In this document: positions 25,033-35,566 of the stretch, piece by piece
How positions within the stretch are numbered: position 1 is the first letter of the stretch
How the letters are laid out: the number at the start of each line of letters is the position of its first letter
NCBI RefSeq assembly: GCF_963678635.1
Contig: NC_087062.1
Coordinates: forward strand, 21,441,789-21,505,788
DNA: 64,000 nt
Source of the DNA: Symsagittifera roscoffensis
Taxonomy: Eukaryota > Xenacoelomorpha > Acoela > Convolutidae
Direction: 5' to 3'
Notes under the pieces: generated by a model
Told to the model about the DNA's origin: nothing
The model's database searches: none
What the model saw: the letters and a program-made list of their open reading frames with translations, nothing else
Translations under genes and position numbers: made by a program

Positions 25033-28000
25033 CTCTGATTATGTGGGTATCGAAGGGCCATGAATATGCCGATAGCAACTGGGAGACGCTGGAATTTATT
25101 CTGCCGGATGAGGGCGACACTCATGGGGCAGGAATTACTTGCTATAATGTCAGGTGAGAAAACAATCTTGTTCACCCCACTTAAATAATTTTTATACTAT
25201 CGAAAAGTTTTTGTTGAAGTTGTAAGAAGTTTATATCCGTCTAAGAGCGTTAAAGGGCAAACTTCCTGCCACCTACGCTCACTCGGGTTGATATGGTCGG
25301 ATTATGTATCGCCGGGTGGGTCGACAGGACATCTGATTTATACTGATCGACCAAAAATCATGGTTCATTTTGACGATACATAAGTTGACCAGGATCAATT
25401 ATGCTCAAGAAGAGTCGATACATGAGTCTACCAGGGTGGAGACTTGAAGCAACATGGTGGATAACGGTCGACAGGGTCGACATTTGAACCGATCAGGATC
25501 GATAGAGGAGTCAGCCAGGGTCGATACATGAACCCACCAGGATCGATACTTGAGCCCACCAGGGTCGATACATGAGCCAACCAGGGTCGATAGTTGAGTC
25601 GACAAGCTTAAAAACCTTGGCAACTTTGTTTATTCAATTTTTAGGCCTTTTGACGTAGAAATTGCTGTCAAGAAATATTATAATATGATATATTAATCAC
25701 CTATCGGTCAACTGAACTCAGAGTCTTACCACGAAGAAAATTTTTTAGAAAAATTACCTCAAAATAAAGAAAAGGTTATCACTCGATAGCTGAAAATGAC
25801 TCAACCGATTAATTCATCAATCTGCTATCAATTTGACAAAAAATGTATGTGAAAGAATTGTGAACAATGTGAACAGTAGTTGGTAAAAGTTTGATTTTAA
25901 TATCTTCGTTGATCCCTGTGCGTCATCGCGATTTCTCTCTAAATGAGCATGCCTGGGGCCTTCAAAAAATTCAATTAAGTTTGTCGAATTTGCTAAATGA
26001 GATCATTTACGGCGACTTATTTATTACTAACTTGCTATTATTGTTGAAGCCTGTGGTTGTTTTATTCACTTTGCAATGATACGCTATGATTTTTGTTTTT
26101 GGCTAAAAATAACAGGATTTTTTTTGGACAGTGACTCGTTCTGTCTCCATGGCTACTGGTTCAATTCAGTGCAGAGCAATCGGATGTGTGTGCAGCCAGA
26201 TGACCTTGACACGTGGACTGCACTGATTGAGGGGGTGTGGATGAACTACAACTGGTTCTCATTCGACTCCAGATCATTCGGTGAATTTTTCACAAAAGCA
26301 AATACAAGTTTACTGAGTTTAAGTCCGGAATGGCTTACTCATAGAGTATTTTCAGATAAGGTACCTCGTCTGTTCGTAACGCTATCTTATTTTCGGCCAG
26401 ATGGATTCGTGCAACTTCTTAGTCTAATACCGATCCTAATCTTACTCTTATATCTCCTAGTCTCAATAGATCTAGTGCATACTGGTATTTGCGAAATAAG
26501 ATATGAGGAAATTTTCTGGAGAAGAGCAACTGTTTGCTAATTTAAACTTATTCTTTTCTGGCTGAAACTGAAATTATAAATAGTTTCAGCTTTACAAACT
26601 ATTGTAAGTCTTAGTTATGGATCATGATTTGTTAGTAAGAAGTATTGGCGGAACCCCTTATACGCGAAGGACCGAATGCGCGAAAACAAAATTCAGCCAA
26701 TCAGATTTCAGTAACTGGAAAGAAAGCGCGATAATCTCAAAGAAAGTAATTATTTCTAGGGACTTAGTATTAATATTGGCCGAATACAAAAACGGCAGAA
26801 ACATGCAAAATTTTCAAATTGTCCCTGATCGCCGGCGAATTGAAACAAATTTAAAATTCAAAGGGTTTCGTTATACAAGAAATAAAATATCTAAATGTCG
26901 TACTTATTACAGATGGGTCGATTCCGATTGCAAAGCCAAATTAACTACAAACATTTCCAAAAATTTAATTATTTTTTTCGACGAATATCGTTCTCACGAA
27001 CCCGATCGTCAATTTATTGCCGAAAACAAATTTCGAGAATTATCTTTTGAAATAGTTCTAAAACATCCAACAGAAAGCTTGAAAATCATTTACGAAAAAA
27101 ACTATCGCAGCAAACAAAACTGTGATTTTTTTGCCCCATGAATAACAAAAAGTCAAAAACAGTTGATATCGTGAGAGAAAATAATGTCTGCCACCAGTGC
27201 CGCAAAAAATTTTTGACATTACAATTGATGGATCCTGGGCTTTATCTCAGCAAAAAGAAAAGTTTTTGATTGATCTCAACACTGACATGGGTGTAGCAAT
27301 TTTTACAACGAATAAAGTTTTAGAAAATTCGTTGAAAACGGATACAAGTAATTGCGAGGTCACATTTAAAACTGCGTCTCGACTATTTTATTTGCAAATT
27401 CATACATTTTTGCTGTTTTTGGATAGCGCATAAATGCCGTGTGTTGGGCACTTCTCAAAGAAAAACAACAAAGCCCGTACGAATGCGAATTCATTTTACG
27501 GAAGTTACAAAAAAAAATGCCGTGCGTTGGGCGCTTCTTAAAAGAAAAGAGCAAAGACAGTAGTACGAATTCATTTTACGGAAGTTACAAAGAGAGTTTT
27601 TCGGACTTCGAGATTGGATTTAATTTGGCGGTACAAGAAATTTTACCCTATACAGTTCAATAGGGTTGCTATTTCCATTATACCCAGCCCATTTATTGTC
27701 GATTTCAAGCCCTAGGGTTGACTCAAACAAAAATGATCAGAAATTTTAAATTTTTTCGCGGAAAATTTTCGCCATGGGACTCCTCAGAATTTAGTAGCAA
27801 GTTACTACGATCAATTCAGACAAAGCCAACAAGTTCAGTCGCTTGCTGTTGGTTTGCCAAAAGTTATAGATTTTTTTACTTGTTTTCAAAATTTTTGGAT
27901 GAAAAAAATTAATATCGGAATGTCGAATGTATTTAACAGGTTTACAATTTACGAACTGCTAGTATCTGCAAAAGCTGGCTATCAAGTTGAAACCGAGAAA

Positions 28001-31000
28001 TTGCCCGTGTCAGGCCATCCTAAAATTTCAAGAAAAAAAATGCAGACAGTTTTTTCCAGAATTGAACGAGGCGAAAAACTAACAGCACAAAAAATCAATT
28101 GGCTGCAACTGAACGCAAAAATACGAAGGATAATAAATTCAAATGAAACTCGTGTAATAACTTTGGATCATTTTTTGAACAATATTTCTATTGTTTCTCG
28201 AAATTTGTAAATTTTTTGGTCTTTTTTTTGGTATTTGTATATATTATTCAATTTCATTTGATATGTTTTATTATCCAACTTTGGCAATTGATTCATTTTA
28301 ATAATTGACTTTCGACTGTTTTTTTTTCGATTTAAAATCGTAAATTTTATTCCAGTAAGAACGGTAGAATATTAAACGATTTCTGATTGGTTGAAATTTT
28401 TCGCGCATTCGGTCTTTCGCGCATGAGAATAGCCCCCAGAAGTTTTTTATAGCAATAGTTTTATCAATAGTATAATTGGATCTAATTACTAGTTTTAAAC
28501 TGGTTCCGTAATATTTATTGGTTATCTTGCAAGACTAATTTATTATACCTTAATAAATGCTTGAAATCCCAGAGAAATTGAAGTAATGATTTTGAAAAAT
28601 TAGCTCGAGATTAGAAAGAGAACTGAATGTGCACTTTTCAGCGCTGTCAAAGGAAATTCGGTCAAAGTATCTCAACTATTCAGATAGTCCCACCGACTCA
28701 TGTCGGTCATAGTGTTTAACGGCTATTCTTCCATCCCCCAACCACCAGGTATAAACCAAGTATAAAATATACAGAGTAAATATTGCCTTTATGTAGTAGT
28801 AAAATTACACAAAATGCGCTTCAAGACAGTTGACCCACATGAACACCACATGAACACAGGGTTAACACTGCAAAAACTTTTTTTCAATTTTGTTTTTGAA
28901 TTTTACATACTTCTATGTATTTTCCTATTCTAGGCACCTGTTGTAACTCGCAAGTGCACGAGTACATGAGTCATGGCTGTAACTATGGAGTGTCGCCGCA
29001 GGACTACTTCGACAAAGTCACCGACTTCTCCAACCAAAACAACGACAAGCAACTCAACCGAATCAAGGTGTGAAATTAATCACTGGATTTTTAATTTTAA
29101 ATTTTACTTATATTCATTACAGCTACTTTTAAAAACAAAAACAAACAAGACTGCTCGTATCAGGGCGAAGCCCTGAATGTTCCGACTGTCTTTTAAGGTT
29201 TATGAAGCGGCAGTAATAACATTAAAAAATTAAATAAAATAAAATGAAATTTTTTTTTCCAAAATTTGAAATTTTTATGAAAATCATCCCCCCCCCCATT
29301 TAAAGTACAAAAAGATAGATTTCGTTCCTTGTAACAAATCTATTATGGCAAATCAGCTTCGTTCAACCAATTTGGAACGATTTATAAGAAGGATTAAATC
29401 TCCGCTTACGCGTTAATAGCTCGAATTATATCGCGCGTTAATTGTCCCAAATTGGTCAAAATGGCCAAAATGGCAATCTTTAAACCCTCATAACTTTACG
29501 AAAAATGATCACAGGTGAAATTGTGCGCGTCAATCTCCAAGATTATATAAAAAAACGGTTTTTAAACACTTTAATTAATGAGTATTTTCTCGGCAAAATA
29601 ACTCCGGAAATTTGAAAAAATAAGGATAATTTATAATGTTTAACAAGCTTTATCATCGGTAACATCGGCCACAATAAACTGCATAACTCAAAGCAAGCTG
29701 CAAAATTGGCCAGTATTTGTCCTTGAGACAAATTGCTCTTTTTAAAGGTCAGCCTTAACCAAGGCTGAACCAAATTAGAGCGAAAAGACGGTTAAAATGG
29801 GTTTTGGGGGGACCGAACCTGGTTACGGAGCATCCCATCAAGTTCGGTGCACATTCGAGTTCTAGAAAGGAAATGACCTAGGCGGGGTTCGAACCGGCGC
29901 CGAAACCGCCGGGACGCACCATGTATACGCTCGGCTACTGTCCCTATATGCATTTATATTTTGGTTCAGTTTTATGCATTTATACTCTCGCACATTTACA
30001 TTTGCGCTGCAACATCCTCCGCCCCTAAAGACAGAAGAACAGGTGCGAGTTTTACGTTCGGTCGTATCAGCTCGCTCGTAACAGTTTTGATATCGGCGGA
30101 TCGGGCGCATCCGTCTTTGCCGTAGTGTAGTTTAGCAATACGGGCGAGTGGGTAATGCCCACGTGGGCTGTCGGGTTCGACTACCCAAACCAAGTCGCCG
30201 GTTTTCAGTGTGACATCCGAATCATTATGCCACTTTGCTCTCTTGTTGAGAGATGGTACATATTCACGCAGCCAGCGTGACTAAACTGCGTTAGCGTACG
30301 ATTGTGCTCTGGCGTAACGCTTTTTATAATCAAAGTTATCTTCGAAACTTAACGACGGGAAGCTAGCTGCGCTGTGACCGAGAATGAAGTAATTCAGGGT
30401 GAGTGCCTCTAGGTCGTGCGGATCGGAACTGACCGGAGTGATCGGTCTTGCGTTAAGTAATTGTTCAACTAGGCAGAGCGTTGTTCCTAGAACTTCCTCA
30501 GTTAATCTCCTGTTGCCTAATATGTCGTACAACACTCGCTTAACACTTCTCACTAGCCGCTCCCAGGCGCCACCGTGATGAGGGGCACTGGGCGGGTTAA
30601 ATTTCCACTTAATGCCTTTGTGGACGAAAACGGCCGGGGCGACTTTGTTCCAATTTTGGACACAGGATAGGAGCTCCTTTTGAGCACCAACAAAATTCGT
30701 GCCATTGTCAGAAAGAATGGTTTTGGGGGTACCTCGCCTTGCAATAAATCGCTCTACGCCCATGACGCACGAACTAGTATCGAGAGATGGAACCAACTCG
30801 ATGTGAACTGCTCGAGTCGTGAGGCAGGTAAATAGGAAACCCCATCTCTTTTCGGTACTTCGGGTTTAAAGATTGCCATTTTGGCCAATATGGGACAATT
30901 AACGCGCGATATATTTAGCGCTATTAACGCGTGAGCAGAGAGTTAATCCGTCTTAAAATCGTTCCAAATTGGTTAACAGAAGCTTATTTGCCATAACTGA

Positions 31001-33262
31001 TTTGTTACAAGGAGCGAAATCTATCGTTTTATACTTTGTATGGCGTGTGGGGGGATGATTTTCACAAAAAAAAATCAAATTTTAGAAAAAATTTTTTTCA
31101 TTTTATTTTTTCTTACATTTAATTTTTTAATGTTATTACTGCTCCATAAAACCTTAAAAGGCAGTCGGAACCTTCAGGGCTTCGCCCTGATACGAGTAGT
31201 CTTGTTTTGTTTTTAGTCGAAGTCAAACAAGGTTTCACTTTTTGCAATATATGCTTTTTCTCTTCTCCGCCAATCTGTAAAATTTGGCAAACAATGTACA
31301 ATTAAATAGAAAAATCGGCTACCACTTGAGACCAAGTGATACCACCCTCATTTGAGAAAAGTGAAAAAAATCGATTATACTGGATTTTCGTGGTCTAAAT
31401 TTTTATCAAATTTATCGATTATCATGTTACGCTCAGACAACAAAATTGGGTTAAAATTGGATTTAAACCCGTTTTTTCCTGCAAAAATATAATGCATCAT
31501 ATTTCATTTGAAATCCATTATAATAGATTCTATAAAAACTTAAAAGCTGGGGGAGCTGTTGGTTCAGGTGGGGGCGGGGGGGCTGGTGTTGGGTTGGTTT
31601 AGGTGTGCGGGGTTGGATCAGATGGGGGAATGAGTTGGGGGTAAAAGATAAAGGGGGTAAAGGGGCAAACATTGGGGGGGGGGGGGGTTTAAAGGTGGCA
31701 AAGGGGCAAACGCTATGGGGGTAAGGGAAAGGGGATTTGTCGACCTCCAGTTTTATCCCCCCCCCCCCCCCCCCACTCCCCCCAGTTTTTATTAATTTAA
31801 GTTAGTTGTTGAAAAAAAAAACGATCAAAAGATCAAGGCTGCGCAGAAAAAAGTTCAATTGAACTACAAGTAACCAACTTTAATTTAAAACGTAGAAAAA
31901 CCTTTGTTTTAAAATTCCAAGCACAATAAAATGGAAAAAATTGATTATAATGGAGTTTTATCAACAGTCTTCAATAAATATGAAGAAAAAAAATTGATTA
32001 TAATAAATCACAATTGAATTTTTGTTGCCTCGAAAAAAAGTAAAGCCATAATTTTATTAAAAGGATTATATTCGATTTTTTTATTTTTGTCGACACTGAC
32101 AATGAAAGTCAACTATAAAAGACTTTTATTCACGGAACTCCAATGAGGGTGCTTTGAGATCAAAGAGCGCTCCATATATGATCAGCCGATAAAAGAGTAA
32201 CTTGAAATTTGGCTCCAAAAGTTTTTCCAGTTATAATGTTCAAGCAATTGAAGTAGTTCATCAGTTGGCTAATAAAAATTTAAAAGTTATTGATTAAGTT
32301 TCTTCTAGTCGAAATCAAACTGCGTTTCTCTTTTGCAACTTATGTTCTTGCTATCCCCCTTCCCCCCCCCCCCCCCCCCCCCCCAACTTGCAATCTTCAC
32401 CTGTAAAAACTTTGCTATCAATATCCAATTATTTAGCAAATTGGCCACCACTTAAGTCAGCACGACTGCTCGTATCAGGGCAAAGCCCTGAAGGTTCCGA
32501 CTGTCCATAAACTGGTCTCGGATAGTTTTTGGTCAATGAAATATTGAATTTTAAAACTTTGAATTTTAAGCTGAACTCTATGAATCGTGTAGGGAATTAA
32601 TAATACCAATTAGCAAGCCTCAATTGAATTTGGAACAGTTTTGTGGTGCATGATAATTCGCCACGCGTAAATAGTGCGCGTAAACTTAAGAGCAACGAAG
32701 TATCACAGCGCTCTTACAGAAGAGCGATGGATCGGTTCCCCCAGGGAGTTAATTTTGAGAATTGGTCTGAACATAAAAAAAACTCGAGCATGTATAATTC
32801 CTTACTTTCTTCGAACGTCGGAACATTTATCCACAATGTAAAGGACCAACATACAATATGTTCAGCTCGTTGTGCTCTGTTTAAGATCTACGCGCAATTA
32901 TTTTGGTTTTTTTTTTCTGGGCTGGGCAATGTTGCTTCCTCTTTAAACAACGAGCACGTATTAACATGTTATTGATGCTTCTCAGAGGAGGGGAAAACAA
33001 ATTTAGCTCAAATTTTCAGGCGCGCTACAACTCGACTTCTGAGTATAACATCATATCGGAGCTGGGTTTCGGAAAAGGATCCCTTGTGATGGATGGGGTC
33101 AAGGACTATCACGACTTCGTTCTTCCGCCCAAATTGCAGATGATGGACACTATTTTCACATTTGACGACGTTCAGAACGAGCTCACTTATGATTGGTTCA
33201 AAAAGAGCATTGTTTGCAAAGGTCAACCCTGGCTGTGCAATGACGAGAAAAAGATAAACTGA
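25033..33262 (+). CDS. RNase T2-like secreted ribonuclease gene (5' end not found)
   Basis: Exons 25033-25153, 26132-26280, 28934-29067 and 33020-33262 have GT/AG borders and consistent phases (1-base carry-in, then 2, 1, 0), ending in TGA at 33262. The deduced product has both active-site motifs of the RNase T2 family: FCLHGYW (exon 2; canonical F-x-I-H-G-L-W-P) and HEYMSHG (exon 3; canonical H-E-W-x-K-H-G), followed by YFD as in family members. Both catalytic histidines and the glutamate are present, but the lysine of the second motif is serine. The first exon begins in a split codon, so a signal-peptide exon should lie upstream; I could not find it. The introns are filled with transposons. 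Known family members cleave single-stranded RNA in lysosomes or outside the cell; whether this one is active is uncertain. Confidence 0.7.
25300..25605. repeat. 20-21 bp minisatellite in RNase T2-like intron 1
   Basis: Imperfect tandem copies of ACCAGGGTCGATACATGAGC recur (clearest at 25520-25600; degenerate from 25300). Reading frames through it on the minus strand are repeat artefacts. Confidence 0.8.
26760..28210 (+). pseudogene. Decayed FLYWCH/MULE transposase
   Basis: The first part (to 27141) has a FLYWCH-type zinc finger: F-x-Y, CRTYYRW, DC-K-A-K and a later SHEP. After a stop, 27197-27433 matches the start of a MULE transposase core (DGSW, then TFKTASRLFY and QIHTF), followed by DFE at about 27605 and, beyond a stop, a GC-x-FH motif at about 27665. 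Several stops and frame changes break it, and an 83-bp direct duplication sits at 27434/27517. The long frame begins at an ATG (26617) outside the element, so that ATG is not the natural start. It is non-functional as written. Confidence 0.75.
27434..27591 (+). repeat. 83-bp direct duplication inside the MULE
   Basis: ATGCCGTGTGTTGGGCACTT at 27434 and ATGCCGTGCGTTGGGCGCTT at 27517 begin two similar units that both end in TTCATTTTACGGAAGTTACA. The duplicated part encodes the segment after the QIH motif of the transposase. Confidence 0.85.
29145..29525 (-). mobile_element. Helentron-like element, 3' half, minus strand
   Basis: Read on the minus strand it ends AGTCGGAACATTCAGGGCTT and then CGCCCTGATACGAGCAGTCTT, a perfect TCAGGGC/GCCCTGA hairpin with a 3-base loop near the terminus. 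The 5' half is absent; similarity stops near the phrase ACCTGTGATCATTTTTCG. It faces the matching half at 30862-31205 across the BEL fragment. Confidence 0.8.
29560..29944 (-). mobile_element. tRNA-derived SINE-like unit
   Basis: On the minus strand, 29944-29878 has a tRNA-like head: an A-box-like TAGCCGAGCG, then GCGTCCCGGCGGTTTCGGCG and a perfect B box GGTTCGAACCC. The acceptor arm does not close, so it is not a working tRNA. A non-tRNA body continues for about 300 bases (TGTGCACCGAACTTGATGGG, then CCAGGTTCGGTCCCC). Head plus body resembles a SINE; the exact end is unclear. It may alternatively be part of the BEL LTR. Confidence 0.45.
29945..30014 (-). repeat. Start of a BEL/Pao LTR, truncated
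   Basis: Directly after a polypurine tract (minus strand, AGGGGCGGAGGA, 30026-30015) the sequence TGTTGCAGCGCAAATGTAAA begins, as a BEL-type 3' LTR would, and the pol frame runs a few codons into it. It breaks off at the tRNA-like unit after about 70 bases. Confidence 0.5.
29996..30858 (-). pseudogene. BEL/Pao integrase C-terminal fragment with one nonsense codon
   Basis: Reading leftward from about 30858, the frame starts with the integrase-core phrase KRWGFLFTCLTTRAVHIELV, continues with the DNGTNF and GAWERLVRSVKR segments of BEL/Pao integrase (second Asp and the Glu of the catalytic triad), and ends with the C-terminal domain (WLREYVPSL, GDLVWVVE, LARI). The only break is TAG at 30281-30283, where the family has Trp before SRWLREY; frame is kept on both sides. 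Reverse transcriptase, protease and gag are absent, so this is a truncated relic. Confidence 0.85.
30862..31205 (+). mobile_element. Helentron-like element, 3' half, plus strand
   Basis: It begins abruptly in GGGTTTAAAGATTGCC and runs to the 3' hairpin TTCAGGGCTTCGCCCTGATA followed by CGAGTAGTCTTGTT. The 5' half is missing. With 29145-29525 it forms inverted arms of about 340 bases around the BEL and SINE-like sequence. Confidence 0.8.
31674..31774. repeat. G14 and C18 homopolymers about 70 bp apart
   Basis: A run of 14 G (31674-31687) and a run of 18 C (31757-31774) can pair into a long stem, and the surrounding GGGG runs could form quadruplexes. Both may be assembly-sensitive. Confidence 0.9.
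32362..32384. repeat. C23 homopolymer
   Basis: Uninterrupted C run after CTATCCCCCTT. It sits at the place that corresponds to the C-rich phrase of the repeat near 31260. Confidence 0.9.
32459..32680 (-). mobile_element. Helentron-like terminus, minus strand, second subfamily
   Basis: GCACGACTGCTCGTATCAGG then GCAAAGCCCTGAAGGTTCCGACTG: the same terminal hairpin and subterminal repeat as the main family, followed by a different body (TTAGCAAGCCTCAATTGAATTTGGAACA, then GCCACGCGTAAATA). The same body follows the terminus at 39576. Confidence 0.65.
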
Positions 33263-35045
33263 CTCAAAATACTCAAAAAATAGAAAGCTGTAGTTTTTTA
33301 GTGTATGGTAATCATAAATTACACAGTTTGTGATGAAATAAGATAATTGAATCATACAATTGAAAACAGTTTCGAAGTTTTTGCTTTTTGTTTAGTATGG
33401 ATTGCGAAAGGGAAAACTTTTGTTCAAACTACTGAAAGCAAGAAAAACTTCGGAACGCAAAGCCAATTACCAAAAGTAAATGTAAATTGATGATGAGTAA
33501 TCTATCATACAAAAATTCTTTTTTTTCGTGGTCTTGAGCATCCTTCGAGATTTTGATGCGTTTGGCAACGATTTGAAATAATTGATTTTAGATTAATTTA
33601 CAGAGATGAGTTATGTCACTCTTCATTAACTAGTGCAACTAAACGTCAACAACTTATAAAAGTTTTTAAATTGAAGCAACTGAAACTGATTAAATTGGAG
33701 GTTATGTGAAGCGGATTGAGAACTCAAACGTAAAACTTTTATCACCACCCTTTTGCCCCAAAAATACGAAAAAGTTATTGTGCCAAAAACTAAGCTACAA
33801 CCTTTTTTCTTTTTTTTTCGCCAAGACTGCGGTGATTTTGTGATCAGAAAATTAGGTACTAACTATTAACGTCAGATGGATTTCAGTTATATCTCATTTT
33901 ACGGCCTTTTGACTCTCAATTCTATCGACATGAAAGAAGAGTCAAAAAGTTTATCAGTGTCGAGCACAATTTAAAAACTTTCAGTTAGTTTGAAAAAGTT
34001 GAGCTATCAATTGTGGAAACTTAAATTGTGAAGCCTTTATTAGTGCATAATTTTTTGGCAAAGATTCAATGTTTCTCTAATTAATCTGATTTTTTTTTCA
34101 AAAAAAACTGCAATCGAAAACGTCCTGGGTAATTTTAAAAAAAAATCGCAGAAAAAAAAGAACCGATGTTTGAGAAAAACAAATTGACGACAATGGTTGG
34201 CAAAAAAAAGCTGAAGCCAGCAGTTCTTGCTTTTCCTAAATCCTCTATTCGGTTTGGCTAGAAAAAGCACTTTAGCTCTTTTAGGACAAGTTTCTGGCAT
34301 ATAAAACTTTTTCATATCTGCAAAACAGTTTCATTTTTTATCTGTAAAACAATTGATTTAAAAAAAGTTTAGTTGAAAAAAATAAATTAGGTATTTTTAT
34401 TTAGGTGATTTTTGGAAAAAAAGACGCTGCACACATTATTGAACGGTCGGTCTTTTCGAATATACTTCTTCAAATGATGGTAAATGGAAGCCAAAAAAAA
34501 TTAATAGATCTGAATTGTTATTATGTCTACAAACGCTTGATATCATTCTAGGGAATTTTAAATAAAAAAACTTTCTTCTAATAGATAACCCAATTATACT
34601 GTTTTCCAGTATTTGGAACTCTTGCGTCACAATTTTGCTCAAAAAATTCCAAATCAGTTCGCCAAAGTTGTAAACAATTCTTTCAAACTCATACATATCA
34701 AAACTTTTTTTTATTTCTATTAAGTTTAACAGAAATCAATAATCATATTTTTGCAAAGGTGGAGCAAATTTTCAACCGATATTTTTCTATAAGCAAACCA
34801 ATATAAGCAAATTTTGCCAATTTTTTTTTTCGTGGAGCAATTTTTTTAAACTATCATACTGCAAAACTTAAAATGGGCCAAAAACTATGCCTTCAATTGA
34901 TTTGGGTTAATTCTAAGACAGATTCAACTTTCGCTTATTAGTTAATAGCATAAAAAAGGCAATTTGACTAATCTAAAATTGCTAAAGTGATAAATTTTAA
35001 ACACTCACAACTTAAAATAATTTAAACACAGGCAAAGTATTTTTT
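33263..35045. other. Gene-free stretch downstream of RNase T2-like gene
   Basis: No exon, RNA gene or clear mobile element seen. I found no convincing AATAAA shortly after the stop at 33262. Confidence 0.4.
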
Positions 35046-35566
35046 TCTTCTGACTTTCGAAGAAAGTTTTGGAATATTTTAGCTGAGTGATTTTTTTCTT
35101 CAGAAAAAATTAGATTTTTTAGCTAGCCATTTCTGAAGGTTTTCTAAAAATATCATCTGAAAAGTATTTTTGTCAGGAAACAAAATTTAAAAAAAGTATT
35201 CACCTGTGATCATTTTTAGTAGCAATAGGGGTTTAAAGCTTGCAATTTGGCCAATTCGGGACAATAAATGCGCGATATATTTCGCGCTCTTGACGCGTTA
35301 GCGGAAAATTAATCCGTCTTAGAAATTGTTCCAAATTGGTCGAATCGGGCTATCTGCCAATCTGCCTTGAACTATTATGATACTATGAGCGAAGTCTATC
35401 TCTTTGAATTTTTATCTGGTTTGATTTTTTTAAAAATCTCAAATTAGAAAAGAAATATTTTTTGAAAAAATCAGCAATTGTTAAAAAACGAACCGAACTT
35501 TGCTTCGTGGAACTTAAAGGCAGTCGGAATATTCAGAGCTTCGCCCTGATACGAGCAGTCTTTTTT
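35046..35566 (+). mobile_element. Helentron-like element, older full-length copy
   Basis: It starts TCTGACTTTCGAAGAAAGTT (diverged 5' hairpin) and ends AGTCGGAATATTCAGAGCTT then CGCCCTGATACGAGCAGTCTT. Length near 520 bp fits the family; the interior has GCGCGATATATTTCGCGCT. Confidence 0.75.

Larger units (their letters stand above)
26647..28437 (+). mobile_element. MULE DNA transposon, 1.79 kb, in RNase T2-like intron 2
   Basis: Terminal inverted repeats of about 60 bases: left GGCGGAACCCCTTATACGCG with GACCGAATGCGCGAAAA and CCAATCAGATTTC; right end backwards GGGGGCTATTCTCATGCGCG with GACCGAATGCGCGAAAA and CCAATCAGAAATC. Flanking 9-bp sequences are AGAAGTATT (26638-26646) and AGAAGTTTT (28438-28446), one mismatch; a 9-bp target duplication is the mark of Mutator-like elements. 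The interior carries a decayed FLYWCH-MULE transposase. Confidence 0.88.
31205..32458. other. Intronic stretch between two converging Helentron-like ends
   Basis: It contains G- and C-homopolymers and a weak direct repeat: the phrase around TAGTCGAAGTCAAAC (31216) recurs around TAGTCGAAATCAAAC (32309), each followed by TTGCAA and an ACCACTTAAG/ACCACTTGAG phrase. No coding exon seen. Confidence 0.5.

Noticed and set aside
26617-26646. ATG at 26617 as start of the transposase
   Set aside because: It lies outside the left terminal repeat and target duplication of the MULE, so it is host intron sequence.
29878-29944. Functional tRNA gene on the minus strand
   Set aside because: The B box is perfect but the acceptor ends do not pair and the T stem has a mismatch.
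32643-32975. 110-codon plus frame
   Set aside because: Its first part is the body of a Helentron-like terminus also seen near 39830; no domain seen.
33008-33355. 115-codon minus frame over the last RNase T2-like exon
   Set aside because: It is the antisense shadow of a better supported plus-strand exon.
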